Shown one piece after another: positions 62,035 through 64,000 of a DNA stretch of 64,000 bases. The DNA comes from a virus. Both the position numbers and the translations under genes were made by a program. The stretch covers positions 1-64,000 of the IMG/VR virus record IMGVR_UViG_3300006735_000025; one strand, written 5' to 3'. A model generated the notes under the pieces. The model did no database searches. It was given only the letters and a program-made list of their open reading frames with translations, and was not told the DNA's origin. Numbering within the stretch: the stretch's first letter is position 1; every line of letters begins with the position of its first letter.

Positions 62035-63097
62035 ATAACCTACCTGGGTTATATTCTCTCCCAGTTTTATTTACCCTATTAAACCATTTTTTCATATCTT
62101 TAATTTCTGATTCTGTAATAGGATTTGTTGTTTTTAAAGTTCTATTTTCAGTTGTTATATTACCTTGTGTTGGTGGTGTTCCCTTACAAGGTACTTTTGT
62201 ACTAGATTTAGGACATCTTCCATTAACAGCGGAAGTAATGACACCATTTCTGTCTCTACAACACATTTTTTTAACTGGTGATGTTTGAGGTTTAAGTGGT
62301 GATTCTTGAGGTTTGTTATCTCTCATTCCTTCATTTGCTAATTGTTCTAATTCTCTCCAAGAATTTGGCATTTTTCCAGACTCTCTTTTAAGTTGTTCTA
62401 ATTTACCACTATATTGAGACTTAAACTCGGCCCATTCTTTAGGGTCATTATCACCATCATCACCAGGAACTACCTTCTGGTCTCTCCATTCTTTCCAGGA
62501 TACCCATACTTTCCAAAGTTGGATGGCTAAAAGCCACCATTCAGTTAAGAGTTGTTTATTTTCATTTAAAGGTTTTTTAGTTGCTGCTTTTTTAACATCC
62601 TTCATTAACTTCATAGCAAAATCAGTTTTTGCTTTTAGTTGTTTTTTCCATTTTGGTCCGGCCTTCATGGTTTTTTTCTTCCAACCATCAACTTTACCTT
62701 TTAAGAATCTTTCAGCTCCTTTAATATTTTTATTTTTTAAAAAAGTATCTACTTTTTTCTTAAATCCTGGTGACCAGGTAGACATATTAAAATTTGGTGC
62801 TGGAGGATTTGTTGGTCCTGTTCCTGTTGTAGGTTTTGGTTTACCCTTTTTCGCCTTATACTTTTTAAGAAAAGCTTTTTTATCCGCAAGATACTTAGGG
62901 TCTTGACCTCCCTTTTTATAGTCTTTAGGGTTAGGGGCACCAGGTGTGTTAACATTTTGTTCACTTATAATCCCAAGTAACCTTTGTAATTGTGTTTCAG
63001 TAATTCTAACTTTTTGTTTTTTATTTTTAGTAAAAGTTTTTTTGTTACTTCTAGGTAACCCTATTTCTTCAGTAAGGTTTCTTTTTTTAAATTTCAT
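62033..63097 (-). CDS. Lys-rich virion-associated protein with ITETQL module
   Basis: A 354-residue strongly basic protein. Residues 30-47 (VRITETQLQRLLGIISEQ) are a copy of the amphipathic module found in the two downstream proteins. Related short ITE/LTE segments occur near the start (RNLTEEIGL), in the middle (LLTEWW) and near the end (NPITESEIKDMKKWFNRVNK). Residues about 60-180 are very rich in Lys and Pro (KKYKAKKGKPKPTTGTG), as in DNA-binding internal proteins. Near residues 275-305 a four-cysteine segment (MCCRDRNGVITSAVNGRC, then VPCKG) could bind metal or form disulfides. No enzyme motif is present. It follows the sheath gene after 9 bases and ends at a 20-base palindrome. An internal or injected protein is the most attractive reading. 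Confidence 0.58.
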   Translation of the reverse strand: MKFKKRNLTEEIGLPRSNKKTFTKNKKQKVRITETQLQRLLGIISEQNVNTPGAPNPKDYKKGGQDPKYLADKKAFLKKYKAKKGKPKPTTGTGPTNPPAPNFNMSTWSPGFKKKVDTFLKNKNIKGAERFLKGKVDGWKKKTMKAGPKWKKQLKAKTDFAMKLMKDVKKAATKKPLNENKQLLTEWWLLAIQLWKVWVSWKEWRDQKVVPGDDGDNDPKEWAEFKSQYSGKLEQLKRESGKMPNSWRELEQLANEGMRDNKPQESPLKPQTSPVKKMCCRDRNGVITSAVNGRCPKSSTKVPCKGTPPTQGNITTENRTLKTTNPITESEIKDMKKWFNRVNKTGREYNPGRL

Positions 63098-63106
63098 AAT
63101 TGTCTA

Positions 63107-64000
63107 TTATATATCTTCAAATGAAGCTCCTGTTGGAGTTATTAGGAATTCGATAAAGATGAATTCTAGTGCTCTTGTTGGTTTAATGTAAATCTTACCA
63201 TTCATTTCATTTCTATCGATTTCTTCTGGGTCATCTGATAGTACAACTCTAAAGTCTGTTAAACCTCTATCTCTTCTTATAGAGTCTAAGATTGGGTTAA
63301 CTAGGTCTAAGAATTGTTGTCTTACCACATCATCATTTTGTTCAAATAATAATCTAACCGCAACTGCTGAAATCAGTTTTCTAGTTTGTAATAGTAATCT
63401 TCTTACATTTATTCTATCCAATGCTGATTCTTTAACTTGTAGTGTTTTGTTACCAAAGATAATTGGACCTACGTCACTAAATGTAGCGATTGGGTTGATT
63501 CTACCAACATATAATGTGTCTCTATCGTCTAAAGTTAATTTTGTTCTAGCTTTTATCGCGTTAACAATACCTCTAGTATAACCAGCCGATGCGAACCATG
63601 GGAAAGCTATATTATCTGTTAATGCCATATTTCTAGTTACTTCAGCTGTTGGTGGAATGTATAGTTGTTTATTTGTGTTATTATCTCTAACTAACACCCA
63701 TGGGTAGTAAGTTGCTGTATAATTTGAATCTATGAAACTATCTTCTACATTATTAACAGCTTCCGTTGGACTAATTTTGTTAGAAGCGTCTGATGTTGAA
63801 CTAACGAATAAGTTGTAGTCAGGTGTTGTAGTGATGTATAACGAATCAGCTCTTTCATTTTCAACCATATCGATAGTGTCATTTACTAAAGCTAAATTAT
63901 TTACATAATCAATACCAGGTGTTGCGAATAAATTAATATCAACAGCTTCTGGATTTTCAAATTTATGAATAGCTTGTCTATAAGCGTCGTAATCTGTATT
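63107..64000 (-). CDS. Tail sheath protein, C-terminal part (5' end outside the window)
   Basis: The frame is open from the TAA at 63107 to the window edge, giving 297 visible residues; the ATG at 63868 is internal because conserved sequence continues upstream of it. The visible part contains INLFATPGIDYVNN, SLYITTTPDYNLFVSS, YYPWVLVRDNNTNKQLYIPP, VTRNMALTDNIAFPWFASAG, RGIVNAIKARTKLTLDDRDT and the C-terminal domain VKESALDRINVRRLLLQTRK followed by LTDFRVVLSDDPEEIDRNEM and FIEFLITPTGASFEDI. This is the pattern of contractile-tail sheath proteins (T4 gp18 and relatives), whose C-terminal domain forms the mesh that contracts around the tube. It precedes the three module-bearing proteins. Confidence 0.88.
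   Translation of the reverse strand, partial: NTDYDAYRQAIHKFENPEAVDINLFATPGIDYVNNLALVNDTIDMVENERADSLYITTTPDYNLFVSSTSDASNKISPTEAVNNVEDSFIDSNYTATYYPWVLVRDNNTNKQLYIPPTAEVTRNMALTDNIAFPWFASAGYTRGIVNAIKARTKLTLDDRDTLYVGRINPIATFSDVGPIIFGNKTLQVKESALDRINVRRLLLQTRKLISAVAVRLLFEQNDDVVRQQFLDLVNPILDSIRRDRGLTDFRVVLSDDPEEIDRNEMNGKIYIKPTRALEFIFIEFLITPTGASFEDI

Noticed and set aside
62749-62964. 71-residue Lys/Leu-rich frame on the - strand
   Set aside because: It is an alternative frame of the Lys-rich 62033-63097 gene, not a separate gene; codon pattern fits the longer frame.
1-64000. CRISPR arrays, tRNA genes, integrase or insertion sequences
   Set aside because: No regularly spaced direct repeats, no cloverleaf-like GGTTCGAATCC-type T-arm, and no transposase or recombinase motifs were found by reading both strands; a dedicated tRNA scan could still change the tRNA part.

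Overview
This window looks like part of the genome of a large, AT-rich, contractile-tailed (T4-like, myovirus-type) phage whose host is probably a member of the Bacteroidota. The phage call rests on a tail sheath C-terminus, a gp19-like tail tube, a gp26-like protein, a tape-measure-like protein, a fused hub/M23 peptidase, a gp53-like LysM-type wedge protein, gp25-like and gp6-like wedge proteins, plus a gp32-like SSB, UvsX, replicative helicase, DnaG-type primase and 5'-3' exonuclease. The host call is inference. Start codons lack AGGAGG-type Shine-Dalgarno sequences. Several tail proteins carry domains typical of Bacteroidota surface proteins: a SprB-like repeat, GCxDPxAxNY cysteine repeats and a PKD domain. 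A small DUF5522-like protein points the same way. No tRNA, CRISPR array, integrase or insertion sequence was recognised.

Layout. Only the gene at the left edge (1-576, RecB/Cas4-like nuclease, 5' end missing) is on the + strand. Everything from 568 to 64000 is on the - strand, so it reads right to left. From the right: tail sheath (5' end off the window), three probable virion-associated proteins that share a short LTESDL-type module (one with an S74 domain, one a HAD-like enzyme), tail tube, gp26-like protein with a small downstream frame that may be reached by +1 frameshifting, tape measure, large baseplate proteins, gp53-like protein, a 2075-residue hub with a terminal M23 peptidase, and two small proteins. 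A DNA-metabolism island (44338-36621) follows: SSB, UvsX, SlyD-like FKBP, exonuclease, an unknown duplicated protein, helicase, class II ribonucleotide reductase and three small proteins. Structural genes then resume with gp25-like and gp6-like wedge proteins and about 32 kb of very large tail/adhesin genes (34158-2123). The stretch ends with a RuvC-like resolvase and primase.

Genes are packed tightly, with TAATG or short overlaps inside blocks. No gene-free stretch exceeds 300 bases; the longest is 145 bases (44339-44483), holding a terminator and a sigma70-like promoter. The few gaps longer than about 20 bases mostly contain an A-x-TATTTAT motif on the coding strand, and three hold clear rho-independent terminators.

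The replication proteins would form a T4-style replisome and recombination set, with nucleotides from a B12-dependent reductase. The tail proteins build a contractile injection machine whose hub can cut peptidoglycan and whose large cysteine-rich proteins probably form the host-recognition apparatus. Names for the large tail genes rest on context and motifs read by eye; no database search was possible.
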